Made by a program: the position numbers and the translations under genes | Assembly: GCA_905339295.1 (NCBI GenBank) | Contig: CAJPFI010000018.1 | Location: 85,149 to 149,148 of the forward strand | DNA: 64,000 nucleotides | From: Burkholderiales bacterium | GTDB taxonomy: Bacteria > Pseudomonadota > Gammaproteobacteria > Burkholderiales > Casimicrobiaceae | Direction: 5' to 3' | Shown: in pieces, positions 19,500 to 26,814 of the stretch | How positions within the stretch are numbered: the stretch's first letter is position 1 | Layout: the number at the start of each line of letters is the position of its first letter | Notes under the pieces: model-generated | Database searches by the model: none | Told to the model about the DNA's origin: nothing | Seen by the model: the letters and a program-made list of their open reading frames with translations, nothing else

Positions 19500-20675
19500 A
19501 TGCAATTCGACCTGACCGACGAACAGTCGCTGCTCGTCTCGACGATACGGCGTTTCGTCGAGACCGAGCTGATCCCGCTCGAGGACGAGGTCGAGGCGGC
19601 CGGTGCGCTCGATCCGGCGAAGGCGCGCGCGATCTTCGAGAAGTCGCGCACGCTCGGCTTCTACGCGATGAACATTCCCGGGCAGTATGGCGGCGGCGGG
19701 CTCTCGGCGGTCGACACGATGCTGGCCGAGGAGCAGTTCGGCCACACGACGGACATCCTTGTCCGCCGCGCGTTCGGCAACGTCTACGAGTCGCTGCTCG
19801 AGGGCGACGCCGAGCAGAAGGCGCGGTGGCTCCTCCCGTGCGTGCGCGGAGAGCGCACCTGCTCGATCGCGATCACCGAGCCGCACGCCGGGTCGGACGC
19901 CGCCGGCATCCGGACGAGCGCCGCGAAGCGCGGCGGCGGCTACGTGCTGAATGGCGGCAAGCACTTCATCAGCGACGGCCTGCACTCCGACTTCTTCATC
20001 GTGTCGGCGGTCACCGACCCGGCGGCCCGGCCGAGGCACGTGTCGCTGTTCCTCGTCGACAAGGATCTGCCGGGCGTCCTCGTCGGGCGCGACCAGCCGA
20101 TGATGGGGCTCGCCGGCACGAGCCACGTCGAGCTGTTCTTCGAGGACGTGAAGCTGGGGCCCGGGCACCTGCTGGGCGGCGAGGGCCGCGGACTCGAGAT
20201 CGCGTACTCGACGCTCGGCCGCGTGCGGCTGGGCCAGGTCGGCGCGCGCGCGATCGGCAAGGCGAGCCGCCTCGCGACGATGATGACCGGCCACGCGAAC
20301 GAGCGCGTGCAGTTCGGCAAGCCGATCGGCGAGTTCCAGATGATCCAGCAGATGATCGCGGACAGCGTCATCGAGATCAACGCGGCGCGGCTGATGCTGC
20401 TGCGCGCGGCGTGGGAGATCGACCGCGGTCGGGACGCGCGCGACTGGATCTCGATGGTGAAGATCGAGGCCGCCGAGACGCTCGGACGCGTCGCCGACCG
20501 CGCGGTCCAGGTGTTCGGCGGCATGGGCTACTGCGCCGCCCTGCCAGTCGAGCGGCTCTACCGCGATGCGCGAATCTTCCGCATCTTCGACGGCACCTCC
20601 GAGATCCATCGCACCGTGGTCGCGCGGAGCGCGCTCAGGCGCGGCGCCCCGATGTGGGACATCGGGGCCGCATGA
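19500..20675 (+). CDS. Acyl-CoA dehydrogenase
   Basis: 391 aa, typical length. A FAD enzyme making the trans-2,3 double bond in an acyl-CoA. Recognisable parts are the helical N-terminal domain, [13 protein letters not shown] in the beta domain, and [12 protein letters not shown] and QVFGGMGYC in the C-terminal domain. The catalytic base is Glu in FDGTSEIHR. The chain length or branched substrate cannot be told. A strong ribosome site, GAGGAG, precedes the ATG at 19500. It stands alone between mutL and miaA with no electron-transfer flavoprotein genes. The 84-base gap before it contains a CCCGCC...GGCGGG hairpin. Confidence 0.92.
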   Translation: MQFDLTDEQSLLVSTIRRFVETELIPLEDEVEAAGALDPAKARAIFEKSRTLGFYAMNIPGQYGGGGLSAVDTMLAEEQFGHTTDILVRRAFGNVYESLLEGDAEQKARWLLPCVRGERTCSIAITEPHAGSDAAGIRTSAAKRGGGYVLNGGKHFISDGLHSDFFIVSAVTDPAARPRHVSLFLVDKDLPGVLVGRDQPMMGLAGTSHVELFFEDVKLGPGHLLGGEGRGLEIAYSTLGRVRLGQVGARAIGKASRLATMMTGHANERVQFGKPIGEFQMIQQMIADSVIEINAARLMLLRAAWEIDRGRDARDWISMVKIEAAETLGRVADRAVQVFGGMGYCAALPVERLYRDARIFRIFDGTSEIHRTVVARSALRRGAPMWDIGAA

Positions 20676-20736
20676 CCGCGGGCGCCGGCCAGGCGATCCG
20701 GCCGCGCGGCGGCGCCGGCGCGCGGGGGGCCCGCGC

Positions 20737-21672
20737 GTGACGGCCGTGATGCTGATGGGGCCTACGGCCGCGGGCAAGAGCGCGCTCGCGCTCGCGCTCG
20801 CCGGGGCGCTCGGCGGCGAGATCGTCTCGGTCGACTCCGCGCAGGTCTACCGCGGAATGGACATCGGCACGGCGAAGCCCGACGCCGCGACGCGCGCGCG
20901 TGTCCCGCATCACCTGATCGACCTGATCGAGCCGACGCAGGCGTACTCGGCCGCGCGCTTCTGCGCCGATGCGACCGAGGCGATCGCGGCGATCCGCATG
21001 CGCGGGCGCGTGCCCATCCTGGCCGGCGGCACGATGCTCTACTTCAAGGCGCTGACCGAGGGGCTGTCGGCGCTGCCGCGCGCCGACGCCGCGGTCCGCG
21101 CGGCGATCGACGCCGAGGCCGCGCGCGTCGGCTGGCCTCAGATGCACGCGGCACTCGCGCGCGTCGATGCGGTCACCGCGGCACGGCTCGCGCCCGGCGA
21201 CTCGCAGCGCATCCAGCGCGCGCTCGAGGTGCATCGGCTCACCGGCCGGCCGCTGTCGTCGTGGCACGGGCAGCGCAGGCCCGCGGCGCGCTCGCTCGCC
21301 GGCGCGGTCAGGATCGCGCTCGTGCCGGCCGACCGCGAGCGCCTGCATCGCGAGATCGCGCTGCGCTTCGACGCGATGCTCGACGCCGGGCTGGTCGAGG
21401 AGCTGGCCGGGTTGCGCGGGCGGCACGCGCTCGAGCCCTCGATGCCTGCGATGCGTTGCGTCGGCTACCGCCAGGCATGGCGCTACCTCGACGGCGAGAT
21501 CGACCGCGCGGCGCTGCGCGCCGAAGGCGTCGCGGCGACGCGCCAGCTCGCGAAGCGCCAGTCGACGTGGCTGCGGTCGACGCCCGCGCTCGCGTTCGAT
21601 CCGTGGGCGCCGGGACTCGAAGGCGACGTCCTGCAGGCCGCGCGGTCCGGCCTCGCCGCGGCGGGCGGATGA
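20737..21672 (+). CDS. miaA: tRNA dimethylallyltransferase
   Basis: 311 aa. Adds dimethylallyl to the N6 of A37 in tRNAs reading UNN codons; the donor DMAPP comes from the isoprenoid pathway encoded at 8.9-11.7 kb. The P-loop GPTAAGKS is at 8-15, then [16 protein letters not shown], and [11 protein letters not shown]. The start is taken as GTG at 20737, which places the P-loop at the usual distance; ATG at 20749 would leave only three residues before it. The C-terminal third contains the expected [12 protein letters not shown]. Confidence 0.94.
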   Translation: MTAVMLMGPTAAGKSALALALAGALGGEIVSVDSAQVYRGMDIGTAKPDAATRARVPHHLIDLIEPTQAYSAARFCADATEAIAAIRMRGRVPILAGGTMLYFKALTEGLSALPRADAAVRAAIDAEAARVGWPQMHAALARVDAVTAARLAPGDSQRIQRALEVHRLTGRPLSSWHGQRRPAARSLAGAVRIALVPADRERLHREIALRFDAMLDAGLVEELAGLRGRHALEPSMPAMRCVGYRQAWRYLDGEIDRAALRAEGVAATRQLAKRQSTWLRSTPALAFDPWAPGLEGDVLQAARSGLAAAGG

Positions 21673-21761
21673 CCCGGCGCGCGTCAGGGTCGCCGCGGCT
21701 CGCCCTCCGCCCGGACCGCCGGGCCATGCGATAATTCACGGTTCCGGAGCCGCGAACGATC

Positions 21762-23168
21762 ATGCGCCGCACCCTCTACGACAAGCTGTTCGACAGCCAC
21801 GTCGTCCGTACCGAGGCGGACGGCACCGCGCTGCTCTACGTCGACCGCCACCTGGTGCACGAGGTCACGAGCCCGCAGGCGTTCGAGGGCCTCAAGCTCG
21901 CGGGCCGCAGGCCGTGGCGCGCGGGCTCGATCGTCGCGACGGCCGACCACAACACGCCGACGCAGGACTGGGCGCACGGCATCAGGGACCCGATCTCACG
22001 CACGCAGGTCGAGACGCTCGACGCCAACATCCGGCAGTACGGCGCGAAAGCCTATTTCCCGTTCCTCGACAAGCGCCAGGGCATCGTGCACGTGATCGGC
22101 CCGGAGACCGGCGCGACGCTGCCGGGCATGACGGTCGTGTGCGGCGACTCGCACACGAGCACGCACGGCGCGTTCGGCGCGCTCGCATGGGGCATCGGCA
22201 CCTCCGAGGTCGAGCACGTGCTCGCGACGCAGTGCCTGCTCGCGAAGCGCGCGAAGACGATGCTCGTCCGCGTCGAGGGCAGGCTCGGGCCCGGCGTCAC
22301 GGCGAAGGACCTCGTGCTGGCGGTCATCGGGCGCATCGGCACGGCCGGCGGCACCGGCCACGCGATCGAATTCGGCGGGGCGGCGATCCGCGCGCTGTCG
22401 ATGGAAGGCCGGATGACGGTATGCAACATGGCGATCGAGGCCGGCGCGCGCGCCGGACTGGTCGCCCCCGACGACACGACGTTCGACTATGTGCGCGGCC
22501 GCCCGTTCGCGCCGGTCGGCGCGCAGTGGGACCGCGCGATCGCGCTGTGGCGAACGCTCGCGAGCGACGAGGGGGCGACGTACGATGCCACGCACGTGTT
22601 CGACGCGGCGGAGATCATGCCGCAGGTCACCTGGGGCACGTCGCCCGAGATGGTGGTGCCGGTCGACGGCCGCGTGCCCGACCCCGACCGCGAGCGCGAC
22701 GCGACGCGCCGCGACGGCATCGCGAAGGCGCTCGAGTACATGGGCCTCGTGCCCAACACGCGGATCACCGACATCGCGATCGACAAGGTGTTCATCGGCT
22801 CGTGCACCAATTCGCGCATCGAGGACCTGCGCGCCGCCGCGGCGGTCGCGCGCGGCCGCAGGGTGGCGTCGAACGTGAAGCTCGCGATGGTCGTCCCGGG
22901 CTCGGGCAGCGTGAAGGCGCAGGCGGAGGTCGAGGGGCTCGACCTCGTGTTCCTCGCCGCGGGCTTCGAGTGGCGCGAGCCGGGGTGCTCGATGTGCCTC
23001 GCCATGAACGACGACCGGCTCGAGCCGGGCGAGCGCTGCGCGTCGACGTCCAACCGCAATTTCGAGGGTCGCCAGGGCGCCGGCGGCCGCACGCACCTGG
23101 TCAGCCCCGCGATGGCCGCGGCCGCCGCCATCGCGGGTCGTTTCGTCGACGTGCGTCGACTGTCGTAG
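21762..23168 (+). CDS. leuC: 3-Isopropylmalate dehydratase, large subunit
   Basis: 468 aa. Isomerises 2-isopropylmalate to 3-isopropylmalate with LeuD, using a 4Fe-4S cluster. Cluster Cys residues are visible in FIGSCTNSR and in GCSMC near 407-410. The aconitase core begins [11 protein letters not shown]. It is the first gene of leuC-(entericidin)-leuD-leuB; leuA is elsewhere. A -10-like GATAAT lies at 21730-21735 in the gap after miaA. No leucine leader peptide was seen. Confidence 0.97.
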   Translation: MRRTLYDKLFDSHVVRTEADGTALLYVDRHLVHEVTSPQAFEGLKLAGRRPWRAGSIVATADHNTPTQDWAHGIRDPISRTQVETLDANIRQYGAKAYFPFLDKRQGIVHVIGPETGATLPGMTVVCGDSHTSTHGAFGALAWGIGTSEVEHVLATQCLLAKRAKTMLVRVEGRLGPGVTAKDLVLAVIGRIGTAGGTGHAIEFGGAAIRALSMEGRMTVCNMAIEAGARAGLVAPDDTTFDYVRGRPFAPVGAQWDRAIALWRTLASDEGATYDATHVFDAAEIMPQVTWGTSPEMVVPVDGRVPDPDRERDATRRDGIAKALEYMGLVPNTRITDIAIDKVFIGSCTNSRIEDLRAAAAVARGRRVASNVKLAMVVPGSGSVKAQAEVEGLDLVFLAAGFEWREPGCSMCLAMNDDRLEPGERCASTSNRNFEGRQGAGGRTHLVSPAMAAAAAIAGRFVDVRRLS

Positions 23169-23192
23169 CGCGATCCGCGCATGGAGAAGCCA

Positions 23193-23336
23193 ATGAGGGA
23201 ACTCGCAACGCTGCTCGTCCTGGCCGGATTCGCCGCGGGCCTCGCCGGGTGCAACACGATCTCGGGCGTCGGGCAGGACGTGAAGGCGGGCGGCGCGGCG
23301 ATCGAACGCGCCGCCGAGAAGTCGAAGCCGAAGTAG
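23193..23336 (+). CDS. Entericidin-like small lipoprotein inside the leu operon
   Basis: 47 aa. The start ATG at 23193 has GGAGA five bases upstream; an alternative in-frame ATG at 23181 would add four residues and lose that site. Residues 1-20 form a lipoprotein signal ending in LAGC, with the mature protein starting [15 protein letters not shown]. That core and the short Ala/Glu/Lys tail are characteristic of the EcnA/EcnB entericidin family, small cell-envelope lipoproteins linked to stationary phase. It lies 24 bases after leuC and 28 before leuD. I recall the same placement in other betaproteobacteria. Its role in this operon is unknown. Confidence 0.85.
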   Translation: MRELATLLVLAGFAAGLAGCNTISGVGQDVKAGGAAIERAAEKSKPK

Positions 23337-23364
23337 GCCGCGAATCGACAAGGAGTCCGGAACG

Positions 23365-24003
23365 ATGCAGCCGTTTCGCGTGCACTCGGGTCTCGTCGCG
23401 CCGCTCGACCGGGCGAACGTCGACACCGACGCGATCATCCCGAAGCAGTTCCTGAAGTCGATCAAGCGGTCGGGTTTCGGGCCGAACCTCTTCGACGCGT
23501 GGCGCTACCTCGACCATGGCGAGCCGGGGATCGACAACGCGAAGCGCCCGCTCAATCCGGACTTCGTGCTGAACGAGCCGCGCTACCGTGGCGCGTCGAT
23601 CCTGCTCGCGCGCCGCAACTTCGGCTGCGGCAGCTCGCGCGAGCACGCCCCCTGGGCGCTGGCGGACTACGGCTTCCGCGCCATCATCGCGCCGTCCTAC
23701 GCCGACATCTTCCACAACAACTGCTACAAGAACGGGCTGTTGCCGATCGTGCTGGGCGAGAGCGAGGTCGCGCGGCTGTTCGACGCGACGCTCGCGTTCC
23801 CCGGCTTCACGCTCACGATCGACCTCGAGCGCCAGACCGTCGTGTCGAAGGACGGCTCGATGGCCTTCGGCTTCGAGGTCGAGCCGTTCCGCAAGAAGTG
23901 CCTGCTCGAGGGGCTCGACGACATCGGTCTCACGCTCAGACACGCCGACGAGATCCGCACGTTCGAGGCGCGGCGGCTGGCCGAGCAGCCCTGGCTGGCC
24001 TGA
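23365..24003 (+). CDS. leuD: 3-Isopropylmalate dehydratase, small subunit
   Basis: 212 aa. The swivelling small subunit that completes the LeuC active site. The signature [14 protein letters not shown] is near the N-terminus and [14 protein letters not shown] near residue 90. An AAGGAG ribosome site precedes the ATG. It is separated from leuB by one base. The length matches the proteobacterial form. Confidence 0.97.
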   Translation: MQPFRVHSGLVAPLDRANVDTDAIIPKQFLKSIKRSGFGPNLFDAWRYLDHGEPGIDNAKRPLNPDFVLNEPRYRGASILLARRNFGCGSSREHAPWALADYGFRAIIAPSYADIFHNNCYKNGLLPIVLGESEVARLFDATLAFPGFTLTIDLERQTVVSKDGSMAFGFEVEPFRKKCLLEGLDDIGLTLRHADEIRTFEARRLAEQPWLA

Positions 24004-24004
24004 G

Positions 24005-25072
24005 ATGAGGGTCGCGCTGCTCCCGGGCGACGGCATCGGCCCCGAGATCGTGCGCGAGGCCGCGCGCGTGCTCGACGTGCTCAGGCTCGACGGTCTTCCG
24101 ATCGAGACCGAATCCGCGCCGATCGGCGGCGCCGGCCACGACGCGGCCGGTCATCCGCTGCCGGAGGCGACGCTGGCGATCGCGAAGGCGGCCGACGCGG
24201 TGCTGCTCGGCGCCGTGGGCGGGCCGACGTACGACACGCTGCCGCGCGAGCTGCGTCCCGAGCAGGGGATCCTCGGCATCCGCAAGGCGCTCGCGCTGTT
24301 CGCGAACCTGCGGCCCGCGATCCTGTACCCGGAGCTCGCGGCGGTCTCGTCGCTCAAGCCCGAGATCGTCGCGGGGCTCGACCTGATGATCGTCCGCGAG
24401 CTCACCGGCGACATCTCTTTCGGCCAGCCGCGCGGACGCCGCCGGAATGCCGCGGGTCACGACGAGGGCTTCGACACGATGCACTACAGCGCGCCCGAGA
24501 TCGAGCGCATCGCGCGCGTGGGCTTCGAGACGGCGCGCGCGCGCGGCCGCAAGCTGTGTTCGGTCGACAAGGCCAACGTGCTCGACACGTCGATCCTGTG
24601 GCGCGAGGTCGTCACCCGCGTCGCGAAGGACTACCCGGACGTCGCGCTCTCGCACATGTACGTCGACAACGCGGCGATGCAGCTCGTGCGCGCGCCGAAG
24701 CAGTTCGACGTGATCGTGACCGGCAACCTGTTCGGCGACATCCTGTCCGACGAAGCGTCGATGCTCGCCGGATCGATCGGGATGCTGCCCTCGGCATCGC
24801 TCGACGCGAACCGCAAGGGGCTCTACGAGCCGATCCACGGCTCGGCGCCGGACATCGCCGGCCAGGACAGGGCGAATCCGCTCGCGACGATCCTGTCGCT
24901 CGCGATGATGTTCCGCTACACGTTCGCGAGGGCCGACGCGGCGGAACGCATCGAGTGGGCGGTCCGGCGCGTGCTCGCGCAGGGACTCCGCACCGGCGAC
25001 ATCGCGCGGCCGGGCGAGCGCGCCGTCGGCACGAAAGCCATGGGAGACGCCGTCGTCGCCGCGCTCTCGTGA
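24005..25072 (+). CDS. leuB: 3-Isopropylmalate dehydrogenase
   Basis: 355 aa. NAD-dependent oxidative decarboxylation of 3-isopropylmalate to 2-oxoisocaproate, the third step of leucine synthesis. [11 protein letters not shown] opens the protein. [13 protein letters not shown] contains the substrate-binding Arg and the loop typical of IPMDH. The metal-binding signature [14 protein letters not shown] is near residue 240, followed by HGSAPDIAG. The ATG is one base after the leuD stop codon. It ends before an asd promoter candidate. Confidence 0.97.
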   Translation: MRVALLPGDGIGPEIVREAARVLDVLRLDGLPIETESAPIGGAGHDAAGHPLPEATLAIAKAADAVLLGAVGGPTYDTLPRELRPEQGILGIRKALALFANLRPAILYPELAAVSSLKPEIVAGLDLMIVRELTGDISFGQPRGRRRNAAGHDEGFDTMHYSAPEIERIARVGFETARARGRKLCSVDKANVLDTSILWREVVTRVAKDYPDVALSHMYVDNAAMQLVRAPKQFDVIVTGNLFGDILSDEASMLAGSIGMLPSASLDANRKGLYEPIHGSAPDIAGQDRANPLATILSLAMMFRYTFARADAAERIEWAVRRVLAQGLRTGDIARPGERAVGTKAMGDAVVAALS

Positions 25073-25078
25073 CCACGG

Positions 25079-25108
25079 TTGCTGCGACGCAACAGCCCCT
25101 GCTATGAT
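25079..25108 (+). promoter_or_regulatory. Candidate sigma-70 promoter for asd
   Basis: TTGCTG and TATGAT are separated by 18 bases, directly after leuB. This would give asd a leader of about 190 bases. The leader contains a perfect GGGCGCG/CGCGCCC hairpin (25173-25190), the motif ACGAAAGCGACGGCC (25197-25211) that recurs before fimV, and a 36-codon ORF (25116-25226) ending TKATAIKTT. Confidence 0.5.
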
Positions 25109-25307
25109 GGCCTCCATGGATTCCCGCGCGACCCCGGTCTCCCCGGTCCGCCCCCGCCGTGCGGCGGGCGGCGGGCGCGCGTTCGCGCCCGGCGCGACGA
25201 AAGCGACGGCCATCAAGACGACCTGACCGGTCTGGCTTCGCCACCGCTACCGTCCCCGCGAGCGGCGGGGATGCCGAAGACAACGGCGGGGGTGGCAGGT
25301 GAACATC

Positions 25308-26483
25308 ATGCGTGTCGGATTCGTCGGTTGGCGCGGCATGGTCGGATCGGTGCTTCTGCAGCGGATGCAGGAGGAGCGCGACTTCGACCACGTCGACCCG
25401 GTCTTCTTCTCCACGTCCCGCGCGGGCGGCGCCGGGCCGCCGATCGGCACGGCCGACGTGCCGCTGCGCGACGCGAACGATCCGAAGGCGTTCGCGGGCC
25501 TCGATGCGATCGTCACCTGCCAGGGTGGCGACTGGACCCACGCGATGCATCCGGCGCTGCGCGCCGCAGGCTGGTCCGGCCACTGGATCGACGCGGCCTC
25601 CGCGCTGCGGATGAACGACGACGCGGTCATCATCCTCGATCCGCTGAACCGCGGCGTCATCGACGAGGCGCGGGCGCGCGGCGCGAAGGACTGGATCGGC
25701 GGCAACTGCACGGTCAGCCTGATGATGATGGCATTCGCGGGGCTGCTCGAACGCGACCTCGTCGAGTGGATGACCTGCATGACCTACCAGGCGGCGTCGG
25801 GCGCGGGCGCGCAGAACATGCGCGAGCTCCTCGCGCAGATGGGCGAGGCGCATCTCGCGGCGAAGGCGCTGCTCGAGTCGCCCGGCGCGTCGATCCTCGA
25901 CATCGACCGGGAGGTCGCCGGCATCCTGCGCGACGAGCGCTTCCCGACCGAGCACTTCGGCGTTCCGCTCGCGGGGAGCCTGATCCCCTGGATCGACAAG
26001 GATCTCGGCAACGGCATGAGCCGCGAGGAGTGGAAGGGCAGCGCCGAGCTCAACAAGATTCTCGGAAGGGGTGTGGTCCCCCCGGAGCACGCTGCGCGTG
26101 CATCCCCCCAGGGAGGACCGCGCCCGCCGGGCGCGGCGAAGCCGCCGATTCCGGTCGAGTCGATCTGCGTGCGCATCGGGGCGATGCGCTGCCACTCGCA
26201 GGCGGTCACGATCAAGCTCACCGAGGACCTGCCGCAGGCGGAGATCGAGTCGCTGATCGCCGGCGCGAACGAGTGGGTGCGGCTCGTCCCCAATACGCGC
26301 GACGCGAGCATCCGGCACCTGACCCCGGCCGCGGTCACCGGCAAGCTCGAGATCGCCGTGGGCCGCGTGCGCAAGCTCGCGCTGGGACCCGGGTACGTCG
26401 GTGCCTTCACCGTCGGCGACCAGCTCCTGTGGGGCGCCGCGGAGCCGCTGCGGCGCATGCTGCGGATCCTGGTCGGTCGTTAG
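25308..26483 (+). CDS. asd: Aspartate-semialdehyde dehydrogenase with an in-frame insertion
   Basis: 391 aa. NADPH-dependent reduction of aspartyl phosphate to aspartate semialdehyde, the branch point to lysine/diaminopimelate, threonine and methionine. VGWRGMVGSVL binds NADP, the catalytic Cys is at about 134 in IGGNCTVSL, and RIGAMRCHSQA follows the insertion. E. coli Asd, recalled from memory, runs from NKIL to IPV in five residues; here 28 residues lie between them, encoded by a GC-rich two-hairpin segment. The ATG at 25308 gives the family start MRVGFVGWRG; a GTG at 25299 is possible. The gene is presumably functional, since loss of Asd is normally lethal. Confidence 0.94.
   Translation: MRVGFVGWRGMVGSVLLQRMQEERDFDHVDPVFFSTSRAGGAGPPIGTADVPLRDANDPKAFAGLDAIVTCQGGDWTHAMHPALRAAGWSGHWIDAASALRMNDDAVIILDPLNRGVIDEARARGAKDWIGGNCTVSLMMMAFAGLLERDLVEWMTCMTYQAASGAGAQNMRELLAQMGEAHLAAKALLESPGASILDIDREVAGILRDERFPTEHFGVPLAGSLIPWIDKDLGNGMSREEWKGSAELNKILGRGVVPPEHAARASPQGGPRPPGAAKPPIPVESICVRIGAMRCHSQAVTIKLTEDLPQAEIESLIAGANEWVRLVPNTRDASIRHLTPAAVTGKLEIAVGRVRKLALGPGYVGAFTVGDQLLWGAAEPLRRMLRILVGR
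26067..26147. repeat. Two-hairpin GC-rich element inserted in frame in asd
   Basis: 81 bases (27 codons) absent from ordinary asd genes. An outer GGTCC/GGACC repeat (26075-26079, 26115-26119) encloses a hairpin with stem GCACGC/GCGTGC. A second perfect hairpin, CCGCGCCC/GGGCGCGG with a 3-base loop, spans 26118-26136. The size is a multiple of three and no stop codon is created. The order of blocks (C-run, short hairpin, ATC plus run, GGA-C-CGC-CCGCCG, GGGCGCGG) is repeated in the HAD gene segment at 55106-55176. Confidence 0.6.
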
Positions 26484-26727
26484 CCCCGCGCCGCGGTCGC
26501 GCCGCCGCGCAGCACGCCGGCACGACGGCGCGAATGCGTCCGCCGCGGCGGACGCGCGGCAACACGAAAGCAACAGCCTTCGACCTGCCCCGGATCGCCG
26601 CGTCCAGGGGCACACCGGGCCACAACATCTTGTGGACCGGGGCAACCCGCGCCCTAGCGATGGAGCCGCGGCGCGTACGACGCCGGCATGAAGCTTGCCA
26701 TGGCGCGCCGGCAGACTCGGGAGAAAA

Positions 26728-26754
26728 GCAAGCTAATACTGAGGTTTAGCTTGC
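26728..26754. promoter_or_regulatory. Inverted repeat overlapping the fimV promoter candidate
   Basis: GCAAGCTAA and TTAGCTTGC are perfect 9-base inverted copies separated by 9 bases. The right half overlaps the -35-like hexamer of the fimV promoter candidate. It could be an operator, or an upstream hairpin if transcription starts earlier. No regulator is suggested by the neighbours. Confidence 0.4.
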
Positions 26755-26779
26755 GTCGCTAAATCCATGATGTTATGTT
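26751..26779 (+). promoter_or_regulatory. Candidate sigma-70 promoter for fimV
   Basis: TTGCGT and TATGTT are spaced by 17 bases in the AT-rich stretch, placing the start of transcription about 30 bases before the fimV ATG. Confidence 0.4.
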
Positions 26780-26814
26780 TGCTTGAGGCATTGCGCATTC
26801 GGCGAGGGGACGGC

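Larger units (their letters stand above)
26484..26814. other. 331-base structured intergenic region between asd and fimV
   Basis: No known gene. From left to right it holds a perfect 20-base palindrome (26536-26555), the motif ACGAAAGCAACAGCC (26564-26578) also seen before asd, and a hairpin CCGGgCCACAA-CATC-TTGTGGaCCGG (26615-26640). An inverted repeat (26728-26754) and a promoter candidate follow. A 71-codon frame (26534-26749) runs through it but resembles no known protein. The last 110 bases are clearly AT-richer than the surroundings. Confidence 0.5.

Noticed and set aside
26534..26749. 71-codon open frame between asd and fimV
   Set aside because: No ribosome site, no recognisable domain, and it crosses the inverted repeat near the fimV promoter. 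Kept only as part of the structured intergenic region.
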